Assembly (NCBI GenBank): GCA_003838065.1
Contig: QZAC01000223.1
Location: 1-7,503 of the forward strand
Direction: 5' to 3'
DNA: 7,503 nucleotides
Origin: Methanocalculus sp. MSAO_Arc2
GTDB taxonomy: Archaea > Halobacteriota > Methanomicrobia > Methanomicrobiales > Methanocorpusculaceae
The stretch's first letter is position 1. Every line of letters begins with the position of its first letter. Positions 1 to 6,283 of the stretch are shown here, in pieces. The notes beneath the pieces are model-generated. The model ran no database searches. It was not told the origin of the DNA and saw only the letters and a list, made by a program, of their open reading frames with translations. Position numbers and translations under genes: made by a program.

Positions 1-38
1 CCTCTGCCTGCCGAATCCTCTCTCTCCTGGAAATTGTC

Positions 39-905
39 TCAATAGACCGGAGTTCCTTCCTGTTCTGTGATCGTCTTGAATGCAGCCATGATCTGTTTGG
101 TTATCGGTCCTGGCCGACCGCTACCGATGCTTCTGCCATCAACAGTCACAATTGGGGCGATCTCGGCTGCTGTTCCCGTGACGATTATCTCGTCAGCTGT
201 ATAGAGATCATAGAACCCGAGTTCGACCTCCCGCAAAGGTACGCCCAACGTTTCCACGATTTCAATGAGGACCTGCCGTGTGATCCCCTTAAGATTCGTC
301 AGTGTATATGGCGTGTAGATAGTCCCGTTCTTGACGATGAAGATGTTATCTCCGGACCCTTCCGATATCCGCCCCTGGGCATCAAAGAAGATCGCTTCAT
401 CTCCTCCCTTATAGTTTGCCTCGATCTTGGCGAGGATATTATTCAAATAATTCAGGCTCTTGACGTTTGGCGGAAGAGCATCTGGTGAGTTTCTCCGGAC
501 TGCAACGGTGACAGCGGTCAGCCCCTTCTCATAGAGATCACCATACATCGCACCCCACTCAATTGCGATACAGATGATCGTGGGATTTGGGCATTTGCGG
601 GGGTCAAGCCCCATTGTCCCGGTGCCCCGGGTGACGATAGGCCGGATATATCCGTCTTGTAACCCGTTTCTCCGGACCGTCTCGATGATGATATCGGCAA
701 ACTCCTCTTTTGAGACCGGGACGGCCATATCAATGGTCTTTGCCGAATCATACAGCCGGTCGATATGATCCATCAGGCGGAATATTTTCCCGTTATAACT
801 CCTGATCCCTTCAAATACCCCATCTCCATAGAGGAACCCATGGTCAAAGACCGAGACCTTCGCCTCTGTCTCAGGAACAAATTGTCCGTCGATATAGATT
901 TCCAT
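39..905 (-). CDS. ilvE: Branched-chain amino acid aminotransferase (PLP class IV)
   Basis: Reversible transamination of valine, leucine and isoleucine with 2-oxoglutarate; last step of their synthesis, cytosolic, PLP-dependent. The protein is 288 aa, normal for the archaeal/bacterial IlvE type. Visible landmarks: FDHGFLYGDGVFEGIR (20-35), HIDRL (47-51), the presumed PLP lysine K149 in PPNVKSLNYLNN, the SEGSGDNIF cofactor motif (181-189) and KGITRQ (206-211). A TTG 18 nt upstream also opens the frame, but homology starts at MEIYIDG, so the ATG at 905 is preferred. No Shine-Dalgarno is visible before it. It lies 41 nt after cfbB on the same strand, so co-transcription with the F430 genes is possible, with no known functional link. 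D-amino acid or 4-amino-4-deoxychorismate enzymes of the same fold are less likely given the IlvE-like motifs. Confidence 0.93.
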   Translation of the reverse strand: MEIYIDGQFVPETEAKVSVFDHGFLYGDGVFEGIRSYNGKIFRLMDHIDRLYDSAKTIDMAVPVSKEEFADIIIETVRRNGLQDGYIRPIVTRGTGTMGLDPRKCPNPTIICIAIEWGAMYGDLYEKGLTAVTVAVRRNSPDALPPNVKSLNYLNNILAKIEANYKGGDEAIFFDAQGRISEGSGDNIFIVKNGTIYTPYTLTNLKGITRQVLIEIVETLGVPLREVELGFYDLYTADEIIVTGTAAEIAPIVTVDGRSIGSGRPGPITKQIMAAFKTITEQEGTPVY

Positions 906-940
906 GATCAGGTATTGGAACAAAGATCAATGTATGTGTT

Positions 941-954
941 GCGTTTTCAAACGC
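941..954 (-). repeat. Short palindrome across the cfbB stop codon
   Basis: GCGTTTTCAAACGC on the plus strand is a perfect inverted repeat (5 bp stem with 4 nt loop) that contains the cfbB TGA stop in its centre. It is the only structure in the 41 nt between cfbB and ilvE. No T-tract follows on the minus strand, so it does not look like a terminator. It could be chance or a weak RNA hairpin. Confidence 0.35.
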
Positions 955-2323
955 TCCCATCCCGGCAGGCAGAGAGAAAGGATGCAAACATATCACTGCT
1001 TGCAACCGGATGGAGGTGAGCATAACTCCCGATGGCATTATTCCGGATAATACCGTCCATTCCTCCATTGATACCCTCTCCCCTTGAGAGATGGAATATA
1101 TACTTCTCACCAGGGGTCATTACAATCTCGCTGTAATGGAATTCATGGCCACGAAAACGTGACTGCCCCATCAGGCCGCCACATGATCTGCCCTCAACAT
1201 AGCCAAGCACCCGCCGGGATGGAATGGACGCATCACCCGGGAAGAAACCACACATCTGGTGTGTTTCAGCACTTTCCTGGCCCTGCCATCCACCCTTTGT
1301 GTGTATGGATCGGCAGAGGTACATCAGCCCGCCGCACTCGGCATAGATTGGAATGCCGTTGTGTGCCGCCTTCACTATCGCTTCCCGCATAGAGGCGTTC
1401 TCCTCCAGTTTGCGGCCATAGAGTTCGGGATATCCGCCTCCGATGATATAGCCGTCCGCATCAGGGAGAGAATCGTGGATCAGTGAGAAGAAGACAGGGC
1501 GGGCTCCCTGTGCATGGAGCAGATCGAAGAGATCAGCATAGTAAAAATTGAAGGCCTCGTCATAGGCAATACCGATCCTGAGATCCGCTTCCTGCTTCTG
1601 AGCCAGAACAGGGTGGGGGTCACCCGCCTGCTGTGGCTCTTCTGCAAGCGCGATGAGCGCGTCCATATCAATATACTCTTCTATGACACGGGTTATCTCG
1701 CTAATCCGTTCAGTAAAGTCAGAATCGCTTTCTCCTTCACGATAGGGAACAAGCCCGAGATGCCGCATCGCAAGCTCCATCTGGGGGGTATGCGGAACAG
1801 CCCCGATAACCGGTATCCCGCAATAGTGTTCGATCGCGCCCTTCGCCTTCTCAAGATGCCTGCCGGGGGAGATGTTGTTCAGGATTACTCCCTTGATCCT
1901 GACACCGGGATCAAATGCCATGAATCCCTTCACAATCGCAGCAGCACTCCGGGTGATGCTTTTCGCATTGATAACTAGAACAACATTCACTCCAAGCGCC
2001 TTGGCAATCGAGGCGGTGCTCCCGACATCACCGAGGACTTCAGCACCCTCATACAGGCCCCGGACACCTTCGATAATACCGATCGCTGCACCCTGTGCCG
2101 CATGTGCATACACACCGCGGAGTGCGTCGTCATGAAGGACGTAGCTATCCAGGTTCCTGCAGGGCCGACCGGTGACACCGGTCAGGTAGGAGGGATCGAT
2201 ATAATCCATCCCGACCTTATAGGTCTGGACCTGCACTTTCTTTGCCAGGATGGCAGATATGGCAAGCGTAATGCTTGTCTTTCCACACCCGGAACGGTCC
2301 CCGGAGATCAGGATGGTGCGCAT
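947..2323 (-). CDS. cfbB: Ni-sirohydrochlorin a,c-diamide synthase
   Basis: ATP- and glutamine-dependent amidation of the a and c acetate groups of Ni-sirohydrochlorin, second step of F430 synthesis. The protein is 458 aa from the ATG at 2323. An N-terminal dethiobiotin-synthetase-like ATPase domain carries the P-loop GDRSGCGKTS (8-17) and EGVRGLYEG (85-93). A C-terminal class I (triad) glutamine amidotransferase domain starts near residue 248, with the nucleophile C330 in YAECGGLMYL and the histidine region SYAHLHP near the end. A GTG directly before the ATG is an alternative start, but AGGAG at 2330-2334 is 6 nt from the ATG and only 3 nt from the GTG. With the ATG, start and cfbD stop share one base (TGATG), which implies translational coupling. 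The family also includes cobyrinate a,c-diamide synthase CbiA/CobB; the F430 assignment rests on the neighbours. Confidence 0.92.
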   Translation of the reverse strand: MRTILISGDRSGCGKTSITLAISAILAKKVQVQTYKVGMDYIDPSYLTGVTGRPCRNLDSYVLHDDALRGVYAHAAQGAAIGIIEGVRGLYEGAEVLGDVGSTASIAKALGVNVVLVINAKSITRSAAAIVKGFMAFDPGVRIKGVILNNISPGRHLEKAKGAIEHYCGIPVIGAVPHTPQMELAMRHLGLVPYREGESDSDFTERISEITRVIEEYIDMDALIALAEEPQQAGDPHPVLAQKQEADLRIGIAYDEAFNFYYADLFDLLHAQGARPVFFSLIHDSLPDADGYIIGGGYPELYGRKLEENASMREAIVKAAHNGIPIYAECGGLMYLCRSIHTKGGWQGQESAETHQMCGFFPGDASIPSRRVLGYVEGRSCGGLMGQSRFRGHEFHYSEIVMTPGEKYIFHLSRGEGINGGMDGIIRNNAIGSYAHLHPVASSDMFASFLSACRDGSV

Positions 2324-3384
2324 CACATGCTCCTGAGCACTGCACCAAACTCGGCTTCAACAATTGACCGTACACCAAGTGTCTTTGGATGAAGGTCGAT
2401 CTCCACCATGACATACCGGTGGCCAAGTTCGCGCAGGGGGGCCACCTGCCGGGGACCGTTTGTGATCGAGAAGACCTCGATTCCCTGTGTATATTCCGGC
2501 GGCACAGCATGCGGAACACCAACGATCAGGAGAAAATCAGGGTTTCTTTCCAGGATGGCGCCTCCGATGTCGTCTCCAAGTGCACCATATTCATCAAGCG
2601 CTCCCAGCTCCTCAGGATGAAGCCCGCGATCTCCACACTCCTTTTTGATCCGTTTTGCATCAGCCCGGACTTTCGGAAGGCCCCGGTCCGCAAGGTTTGC
2701 AGTATAGGTGATATCGGCATCCGGTGCAGCCTCATGAAGGGCAAGCAGCTCGTCTATGAACATATATGCAGTCTCTTTCTTTGCATTCATGACTGCCATA
2801 CCCTTCTTTTTACTCCGTGCACGATCAAGAAGCGCAGCAGCGGCAATATGCTTCAGATCACCACGTTCGGGCTCGATATACCGCCGTGATGCAGCACCCC
2901 GGAGCCGTTCCACCTCATTTGCGCGTGCGAGGAGCATGCGCTGCCGGTTCATCTCCTCTTCAGATATCCAGCCTGCTTCGGCTGCCGGTTCAAGAGCTGC
3001 AATAACACCATCAATATTCTCAGAATAACCTGCATGAATATCCATTGGTATTGTCGGGGTGGTGATGCCGGAAGAGTCAATTGCTGCCTGCATATCCTCG
3101 CCGATGATCATCGAGACACAGGTCCCGACAACCGCCATCCGACGGGGAGAGAAATGGTCTTCTGCATAGCGAAGGACGTCCTCAAGCAACGGCTGGCCGC
3201 CGAAGATGAACTCGTTCTCGCAGAGGGAGGTCGTGATCACACGCAGACCATCTTCTTCGAGGAGACGGGCATGTTTAAATGAACACCCCGAGGGGCCGTG
3301 CAGTATGGCAACATCAACACCCAGGTCGCGGGCGGTATAGAGTGCGGCAACAATGGAACTTGGTCTTGGCTGAATGTAGTGCAT
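2323..3384 (-). CDS. cfbD: Ni-sirohydrochlorin a,c-diamide reductive cyclase, NifD-like subunit
   Basis: Catalytic component of the nitrogenase-like CfbCD complex. With electrons and ATP hydrolysis from the NifH-like CfbC, it carries out the six-electron reduction of Ni-sirohydrochlorin a,c-diamide and forms the gamma-lactam ring, giving 15,17(3)-seco-F430-17(3)-acid. The protein is 353 aa, short compared with NifD/NifK and normal for CfbD. Cysteines in conserved-looking contexts are C34 (GPSGCSFKH), C55 (SLCENEF) and C89 (VGTCVSMI), plausible ligands of the [4Fe-4S] cluster known in this family. A TTG codon lies directly before the ATG at 3384; the ATG is preferred because GGAGGT is 8 nt upstream. 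The gene follows cfbE after 6 nt and its stop shares one base with cfbB. The partner gene cfbC is not in the window. Confidence 0.93.
   Translation of the reverse strand: MHYIQPRPSSIVAALYTARDLGVDVAILHGPSGCSFKHARLLEEDGLRVITTSLCENEFIFGGQPLLEDVLRYAEDHFSPRRMAVVGTCVSMIIGEDMQAAIDSSGITTPTIPMDIHAGYSENIDGVIAALEPAAEAGWISEEEMNRQRMLLARANEVERLRGAASRRYIEPERGDLKHIAAAALLDRARSKKKGMAVMNAKKETAYMFIDELLALHEAAPDADITYTANLADRGLPKVRADAKRIKKECGDRGLHPEELGALDEYGALGDDIGGAILERNPDFLLIVGVPHAVPPEYTQGIEVFSITNGPRQVAPLRELGHRYVMVEIDLHPKTLGVRSIVEAEFGAVLRSM
2328..2339 (-). promoter_or_regulatory. Ribosome binding site of cfbB inside a small palindrome
   Basis: On the minus strand TGCTCAGGAGCA contains the AGGAG Shine-Dalgarno (2330-2334), 6 nt before the ATG at 2323. 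The same 12 bases are a perfect inverted repeat, so the site could fold weakly on itself. The last codons of cfbD contain it. Confidence 0.6.
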
Positions 3385-3390
3385 CAATTA

Positions 3391-4587
3391 TTACCTCCAT
3401 GTCTTGACTGCGAGGAGTAGAATGGTATCAGGTTTCTTATCGCTGGAATGAACCGCTTCATCAAGAGATGAGGCGGCAAACGATCCTGGATGGCGGCAGA
3501 GAAGATCCGGGTTATGATCACGTGATACAACCGTAAGCCAGTCGGGCTGGACCTCGAGAATCGCATGCTCTATCTCGCTCATAGGGAAATTTTCACAGAC
3601 GGCATGCTCATCCTGGCCGATGACAAGATGGAGCAGTGCACCCGGCCACATCTGGCGGGCATACCGGGCTGCTTCAATTGTGGTATGGCGGGTCGTCCCG
3701 CTGTTTGATGCATCAACGATAAGACATCCGTCCTTTGTTGATGATCTCATGCGTCCCGGGAGCGCCTCAAACGACCCGAGGGGAAACGGATCAATAGAAA
3801 GGAGGCATGCAGCGGCGGTTGCAGTCAGGAGCGGCTCACGGTACCCCTGCAGGGAGAGCAGGGGATTGTCAAATGATCCGCAGGTCCCGTTATAATCGTA
3901 TGTCATTGTTGTGCCGTTGCAGACTGCTATATCTGAGACGGTATGCTGGTCTGGATGATCTTTTCGCTGGATTCCATCCGGCAGGAGAAGGGTGCGGCAG
4001 GTCTTGAGGTGCTCAAGCTTTGCGGCAAGAGCAGATTTTTTGTTGCGTGCGATCGTGTAGTCGCCAGCTGATGTGAGGATTCCGAGATCCCCGCGACCTG
4101 AGACTCCTAGCGAGCATTCCCCGATGAACCACCCGTTTATTGAACGCGCCTTTTGTGCAGGTTCAAGAAGTGATGCCGGGGTGATGCCTGATCTGCCGGA
4201 GATGCGCTGTTCCGGATAGACAGAGGTCCCAGATGACGTATGCAGGATGCCGGGTCCTGTCATAAGAGAGGCGAGCGCCCAGGCAGTGGTTGTCTTTCCA
4301 CGCGCTCCGGTGATTTCGATCATCGGGTGAGGGGGATCTGATCCGATCAGGATGCCCACCGCCTGGTGATGGGTGATTATGGTGTGGCCTGCATGGAGGA
4401 GAGGGTGTGCAGGATCAAGATGTACCGGCGCGATACAGCAGGAATACTGTCTGGAGAAAGCTGTATCCTGGTCGATCCCTTCTTCTCCACGGTATACATC
4501 CACACAGTCAACAGTATGCCCCTGCGTTCGGAGAGCAGAGGCGATTACACTTCCACCATGGATGGTATCAAGGACGAGCACGCGCAT
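3391..4587 (-). CDS. cfbE: Coenzyme F430 synthetase (Mur ligase-like)
   Basis: Final step of F430 synthesis: ATP-dependent activation of the remaining propionate of seco-F430-17(3)-acid and closure of the six-membered carbocyclic ring. The protein is 398 aa. An N-terminal domain (about 1-85) begins MRVLVLDTIHGGS. The central Mur ligase ATPase domain has the P-loop EITGARGKTTTA (91-102) and the acidic GECSLG region (156-161). The C-terminal Mur domain has LPGRMRS (276-282) and VDASNSGTT (291-299). It starts at the ATG at 4587, 8 nt after the cfbA stop. The bases just before the start are pyrimidine-rich and hold no Shine-Dalgarno, so expression probably depends on ribosomes finishing cfbA. MurC/MurF is excluded by the neighbours and by the lack of peptidoglycan synthesis in such archaea. 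Confidence 0.92.
   Translation of the reverse strand: MRVLVLDTIHGGSVIASALRTQGHTVDCVDVYRGEEGIDQDTAFSRQYSCCIAPVHLDPAHPLLHAGHTIITHHQAVGILIGSDPPHPMIEITGARGKTTTAWALASLMTGPGILHTSSGTSVYPEQRISGRSGITPASLLEPAQKARSINGWFIGECSLGVSGRGDLGILTSAGDYTIARNKKSALAAKLEHLKTCRTLLLPDGIQRKDHPDQHTVSDIAVCNGTTMTYDYNGTCGSFDNPLLSLQGYREPLLTATAAACLLSIDPFPLGSFEALPGRMRSSTKDGCLIVDASNSGTTRHTTIEAARYARQMWPGALLHLVIGQDEHAVCENFPMSEIEHAILEVQPDWLTVVSRDHNPDLLCRHPGSFAASSLDEAVHSSDKKPDTILLLAVKTWR
3393..3398 (-). promoter_or_regulatory. Ribosome binding site of cfbD
   Basis: GGAGGT on the minus strand, 8 nt before the cfbD ATG at 3384. It is made from the last sense codons and the first base of the stop of cfbE (TGG AGG TAA), so the two genes are translationally linked. 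It decides for the ATG over the adjacent TTG. Confidence 0.75.
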
Positions 4588-4595
4588 GGGGAGAA

Positions 4596-5000
4596 TCAGA
4601 GAAGATCGCGGATGGCGTTCTCCGCATTCTTAACCATCAGCTCTGCAAGGAGCGGATCTGATCCAATCGGGTCAGCATAGAGAAGCGGGATATCCTTATC
4701 ATTCTGCTTCAAAACGCCCTTCTTTTCTCCCTCTTTTAAACCGAGGATGCCCGGGATGTCTTTTACGATATGCACACCTTTTGCAAGGAAGAGCGGCACC
4801 ACAACCAGGCAGTCGATCTCTTCTGCTTCAAATGCCTTAATCGACTCCTCGACTGTTGGTTCGTTCATGCTCATGAACCCGGCTTTGACAATGTAGCCAT
4901 TATGTTCTGCAGCGATGAATGCAGCGGTGTTCTCAACGAGCTCTTTGTTGTATGGGAGTTTGCTCCCATGTCCGATCAGGAGTAAGCCTTTCTTTGCCAT
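4596..5000 (-). CDS. cfbA: Sirohydrochlorin nickelchelatase (CbiX-short type)
   Basis: Inserts Ni2+ into sirohydrochlorin, the first committed step of F430 synthesis; the family can also insert Co2+ for cobalamin. The protein is 134 aa, the length of the single-domain archaeal CbiX-S/CfbA, which works as a homodimer. Metal-handling histidines expected for the family are H11 in LLIGHGSK and H77 in AKGVHIVKDIPG. The short length, about half of a two-domain CbiX, is normal for archaea. It is the first gene of the minus-strand operon. The bases before the ATG at 5000 (CTTTTCTCTT) have no Shine-Dalgarno and a TATA-like stretch lies about 30 nt upstream, so a leaderless transcript is likely. Cobaltochelatase activity cannot be excluded from sequence. 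Confidence 0.93.
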   Translation of the reverse strand: MAKKGLLLIGHGSKLPYNKELVENTAAFIAAEHNGYIVKAGFMSMNEPTVEESIKAFEAEEIDCLVVVPLFLAKGVHIVKDIPGILGLKEGEKKGVLKQNDKDIPLLYADPIGSDPLLAELMVKNAENAIRDLL

Positions 5001-5005
5001 AAGAG

Positions 5006-5037
5006 AAAAGTGTTACAACTACAGGTAAAAAGTGTTA
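5006..5037. repeat. Direct repeat AAAAGTGTTA, 22 bp apart, at the cfb promoter
   Basis: Two identical 10-base copies lie at 5006-5015 and 5028-5037. The 22 bp period is about two helical turns, so both copies face the same side of the DNA. One covers the TATA-like element and the other the presumed start of transcription of cfbA, the arrangement expected of a repressor operator. The regulator is unknown; a nickel- or F430-responsive one is a guess. Confidence 0.45.
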
Positions 5038-5039
5038 TC
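5026..5039 (-). promoter_or_regulatory. Candidate promoter of the cfbA-E-D-B operon
   Basis: Read on the minus strand, GATAACACTTTTTA places an A/T-rich TATA-like element (CTTTTTA, centre near 5030) after a BRE-like GATAACA. An archaeal start about 26 nt downstream would fall near 5003-5004, only a few bases before the cfbA ATG. The element is a poor match to the TTTAWATA consensus, so this is tentative. Confidence 0.35.
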
Positions 5040-5040
5040 G

Positions 5041-5105
5041 ATCCGGGTTGGGCTGGTGAGCTGGTTTTGATAAGCTGCATGTTTCAGGACGTCAAGTTCC
5101 CGGAT
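5041..5105. repeat. Inverted repeat ATCCGGG / CCCGGAT in the intergenic region
   Basis: Seven-base perfect arms at 5041-5047 and 5099-5105 enclose 51 bases between the two divergent promoters. The right arm overlaps a second palindrome, GGATAGATCC (5102-5111), next to the TATA-like box of the plus-strand operon. They could be protein sites; I see no tRNA or other known RNA fold in the enclosed bases. Confidence 0.3.
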
Positions 5106-5109
5106 AGAT

Positions 5110-5149
5110 CCAAAGGGATATACACTATCATTTCTAATTATAGTGAATC
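5110..5149 (+). promoter_or_regulatory. Candidate promoter of the marker-9 operon
   Basis: CCAAAGGG (BRE-like) followed by ATATAC (5118-5123) resembles an archaeal BRE/TATA pair. Its centre is about 29 nt before the ATG at 5150, so transcription would start at about 5146-5148 and the message would be nearly leaderless. This agrees with the absence of any Shine-Dalgarno in TTTCTAATTATAGTGAATC. Confidence 0.5.
5123..5145. repeat. Inverted repeat CACTAT-N11-ATAGTG over the presumed start site
   Basis: Six-base perfect arms at 5123-5128 and 5140-5145, 17 bp centre to centre, run from the TATA-like box almost to the start codon of the next gene. A protein bound here would block initiation. Its half-site (ATAGTG) differs by one base from the AAAGTG repeated at the cfb promoter. 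Confidence 0.35.
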
Positions 5150-6283
5150 ATGATGGAGGCGTACAAACGCTTTGAACTCCTGATGAACCAGCAGATCGTC
5201 AGGACACCAATTGCGCTTGCATCCATGGCAGGAATCGTGGATGCGGCATATGCGCTTGAGCGTGCAGGACATATTGGTGCCGCATTCCTGGGAGGCTTCT
5301 CAATCGATGACGAGACCATTCTTGCAAGCCATGACCTTGCTGAAGCCGGGAGATCTGAATTCTTCTTCCCCGATCCGGTTGCCGGTATAAAAGCTGAAGT
5401 CGAGAAGCTGAAGGGATCTGACATTGTCGCCGGGATCAACCTCCGGGGAACAAAACCCGCCTCCTTTGTACATCTTGCAGAAGAACTGGGTGATATCGCC
5501 GTCTATGAGATCGATGCCCACTGCCGCCAGCTGCCAATGATCAACGCAGGCGCAGGGGAACGGTATCTCTATGAACACCATAACCTCTGCGATATCATCA
5601 AAGCACTCAAGAAGCTGGATATTTGCGTCTCAGTAAAGATCCGCGCCGGCCTGGTTGATGAACGGGGACTTGCCCGGGCACTCTGGAAGGCAGGTGCTGA
5701 TATCATTCATATTGACCTGATGGACTTTGGGTACCAGAAAATCCGCCAGATCAGAAACGCGTGCCCGCTCCAGATCATCGCCAACAACTCGATGAACTCG
5801 TATGACCGGATGATGGAACAGTTCTCCCATGGCGCCGATATGGTCTCGCTCGCACGCAGGGCTGATTTGCGGACGCTGAAAGGTCTTGATGCTGCTATCA
5901 GCCGGTATGCTGATGATGTCGGGTGGTATAATGCACCAAAACAACTCTGCCGGGGCGGAGATCTCCGGGCACTTACCTTCTGTTGTATGCCGGTGAAGGA
6001 GTGTCCGCTCCTCCCCATCCTGAAAGGAAGCAACATGTCTCGTGCAGACTATGCCGAACTGAAGAAGCGGTCAACTGCAGATACGCTGCTTTCTGAAGGT
6101 CCACATACCTGCTTTGGGAGCCTTACCTGGTGCTGCAAGAGCTCTACTCCCTGCATGTTCCGTGATATGACCTTACAAGGGATCGGGGTATCAAAGATCG
6201 AATATATGAAACAGAAACGCAGGCTTGCAGAGAAGATCATGGAGGAGATCTTTTGTGAAGTGCCCGCCGACATCACGTGCTGA
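5150..6283 (+). CDS. Methanogenesis marker 9 protein fused to a nifR3/Dus-like TIM barrel
   Basis: The protein has 377 aa and two parts. Residues 1-255 are a flavin-type TIM barrel related to the tRNA-dihydrouridine synthase/nifR3 family, shown by VSVKIRAG (160-167), GADIIHIDL (182-190) and IIANNSMNSYD (209-219) followed by HGADMVSLAR (227-236). Residues 267-335 hold eight cysteines (C267, C278, C279, C285, C321, C328, C329, C335), including FCCMPVKEC and WCCKSSTPC. This is the pattern I know from the methanogenesis marker 9 domain (COG4008-like), found in methanogens and of unknown function; a bound metal or Fe-S centre is inferred. At the usual Dus NxGCP position it has IDAHCRQ (121-127), so ordinary tRNA dihydrouridine activity is doubtful. 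Two ATGs lie in tandem (5150, 5153); the first suits a leaderless message. First gene of the plus-strand operon. Confidence 0.88.
   Translation: MMEAYKRFELLMNQQIVRTPIALASMAGIVDAAYALERAGHIGAAFLGGFSIDDETILASHDLAEAGRSEFFFPDPVAGIKAEVEKLKGSDIVAGINLRGTKPASFVHLAEELGDIAVYEIDAHCRQLPMINAGAGERYLYEHHNLCDIIKALKKLDICVSVKIRAGLVDERGLARALWKAGADIIHIDLMDFGYQKIRQIRNACPLQIIANNSMNSYDRMMEQFSHGADMVSLARRADLRTLKGLDAAISRYADDVGWYNAPKQLCRGGDLRALTFCCMPVKECPLLPILKGSNMSRADYAELKKRSTADTLLSEGPHTCFGSLTWCCKSSTPCMFRDMTLQGIGVSKIEYMKQKRRLAEKIMEEIFCEVPADITC
6241..6247 (+). promoter_or_regulatory. Ribosome binding site of the CitG-like gene
   Basis: GGAGGAG, a strong Shine-Dalgarno, ends 7 nt before the GTG at 6255. It lies within the coding region of the marker 9 gene and selects this GTG over an upstream TTG at 6225 in the same frame. 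Confidence 0.8.

Larger units (their letters stand above)
5001..5149. other. Divergent intergenic control region
   Basis: This 149-base stretch is the only sizeable non-coding part of the window. It separates the F430 operon (minus) from the marker 9 operon (plus). It holds a TATA-like element for each side, about 29-30 nt from each first ATG, a direct repeat on the cfb side, an inverted repeat on the other side, and a larger inverted repeat between. Neither flanking gene has a Shine-Dalgarno, unlike several internal genes of both operons. Confidence 0.7.

Noticed and set aside
1..38. Possible ribosome binding site (AGGAGAG on the minus strand) for a gene after ilvE, or the end of a plus-strand frame reaching a TAG at 43
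   Set aside because: No ATG, GTG or TTG follows at usable spacing before the window edge, and the plus-strand frame is only 14 codons with no recognisable content.
1514..1978. Long plus-strand frame of 154 codons opposite cfbB (and similar frames opposite cfbD, cfbE and the plus-strand genes)
   Set aside because: These are antisense shadows of well-supported genes with no motif, no ribosome binding site and no independent context.
2167..2183. Perfect 17-base palindrome GACCGGTG-A-CACCGGTC
   Set aside because: It lies inside cfbB and is explained by the codons of the repeated residues TGVTG; no sign of a regulatory role in the middle of the gene.
5040..5111. tRNA or box C/D-type small RNA in the intergenic region, prompted by the ATCCGGG/CCCGGAT arms
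   Set aside because: No cloverleaf, T-loop sequence or convincing C and D boxes can be found in the 51 enclosed bases.
5019..5147. Minus-strand open frame just upstream of cfbA, 42 sense codons ending in TAG, with protein-like composition
   Set aside because: It has no ATG, GTG or TTG start in frame and follows a TGA at 5148-5150. It is codon-aligned antisense to the plus-strand 47-codon frame, so its protein-like look may be mirrored composition. A relic of a lost gene is possible but unsupported.
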